A stretch of DNA of 64,000 nt from Lysobacterales bacterium (lineage in GTDB: Bacteria > Pseudomonadota > Gammaproteobacteria > Xanthomonadales > UBA2363), in assembly GCA_019634735.1 (NCBI GenBank), contig JAHCAT010000001.1, positions 186,001 to 250,000 on the forward strand, in the 5' to 3' direction. The translations under genes and the position numbers were made by a program. The notes beneath the pieces are model-generated. The model had not been told where the DNA came from and made no database searches. It saw only the letters and a program-made list of their open reading frames with translations. Shown piece by piece: positions 63,505 to 64,000 of the stretch. Each line of letters begins with the position of its first letter. The first letter of the stretch is position 1.

Positions 63505-64000
63505 ATGTACCGAATCCTGCTCCCGCTCGCCGTACTGACTGCGGGCATGCTCGCAGTGGACGCTGCCCGTGCCGACGGCGTCATCGAGATCAACCAGGAC
63601 TGCGCCATGGCCGGCTGCATGACCGGTGATTCGCCTGGCTTTCCGGTCACCATAACCGCGGCCGGCCACTACCGGCTGACCAGCGATCTCAGCATCGACA
63701 CCACCTCCCCCGTCATCAACGCCTTTGTCGATGGCGACGTCCGACTCGATCTCAACGGCTTCACGGTGCGCGGTCCGACCACCTGCAGCGGAACGCCAGT
63801 CACCAGCTGCTCGTTCAGTCCGTCGTCGAGCTGCATGATCAACTTCAGCGTTCGCAGCGGCACGCTACGCAACGGGACCGTACGCGGCGGCGCAGGACAC
63901 GGGGTCTGCGGCGGCTTTGGGTGGGGCTTCGTCGTCCAGGATGTGCTGATCACCGAGAATCCGGGCGAGGGCATCCGCTCAGGCCTGGGTGCACCGGTCA
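63505..64000 (+). CDS. Secreted right-handed beta-helix protein (partial)
   Basis: Starts at ATG 63505 with AAGGAGAA upstream and runs off the window (165 codons seen). A signal peptide (ILLPLAVLTAGMLAVDAARA) is followed by GVIEINQDCAMAGC, GDSPGFPVTI and then beta-helix coils (VRLDLNGFTVRGPTTC, GTLRNGTVRGG, FVVQDVLITENPGEGI). It resembles the beta-helix gene at 38.6 kb in domain type. The product is probably surface-exposed or secreted; no enzyme residues can be named. Confidence 0.85.
   Translation, partial: MYRILLPLAVLTAGMLAVDAARADGVIEINQDCAMAGCMTGDSPGFPVTITAAGHYRLTSDLSIDTTSPVINAFVDGDVRLDLNGFTVRGPTTCSGTPVTSCSFSPSSSCMINFSVRSGTLRNGTVRGGAGHGVCGGFGWGFVVQDVLITENPGEGIRSGLGAPV

Overview
The window is about 64 kb of GC-rich chromosome. 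The likely source is a gammaproteobacterium of the Xanthomonadales (Lysobacterales). This rests on the tgt-yajC-secD-secF block, the mtnC-mtnD-mtnB methionine-salvage operon, secreted proteins ending in an ANGFE/SGFQ-type tail, and gene families usual in that order. It is an inference from gene content, not a database match.

Layout. 1-12.9 kb: housekeeping and envelope genes (end of a Dph6-like ATPase, a DMT exporter, PepSY protein, secreted M36-like metallopeptidase, small Omp85 protein, methionine salvage, tRNA-Arg, tag, tRNA-Ala, rlmJ, DUF885 peptidase). 13.5-18.1 kb: tgt, yajC, secD, secF. 18.1-19.85 kb: gene-poor, with a TIR-bounded repeat and a 24-bp minisatellite. 19.85-26.1 kb: a zinc-acquisition locus (TonB receptor with His-rich loops, DUF3299, ABC permease and ATPase, His-rich ZrgA, divergent MerC) with two matching Zur-box-like sites. 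26.1-44.99 kb: secreted enzymes, an SPFH/ribbon-helix-helix pair with a palindromic operator, ApbE, an ECF sigma/ChrR-like pair, a GGDEF cyclase, a beta-helix protein and the fused B12 mutase-GTPase icmF.

44.99-62.6 kb is accessory and mosaic. It begins just after icmF with a small nucleotidyltransferase cassette and a 712-bp second copy of the icmF 3' end. Codon use then becomes AT-richer. The region carries a beta-class DNA methyltransferase next to a protein joining a PD-(D/E)XK-like N-terminus to a DGQHR domain, a truncated coiled-coil (Mrr-partner-like) gene, a structured putative ncRNA directly before a small reverse transcriptase, an IS21 element, an IS66 remnant, a 995-residue hydrolase/TM/beta-rich protein, a lipoprotein pair, a REP-associated tyrosine transposase with a deletion derivative nearby, and an unusual zinc-ribbon SDR. 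It reads as a defence or mobile island.

The window is also rich in repeats. There is a ~280-bp element with 22-bp terminal inverted repeats and internal C/G hairpins, a heptanucleotide minisatellite family found in intergenic DNA and, strikingly, at three domain linkers inside icmF, and minisatellites of 24, 29 and 33 bp. The best candidates for an undescribed system are the methyltransferase/nuclease-DGQHR pair and the ncRNA-reverse transcriptase unit.
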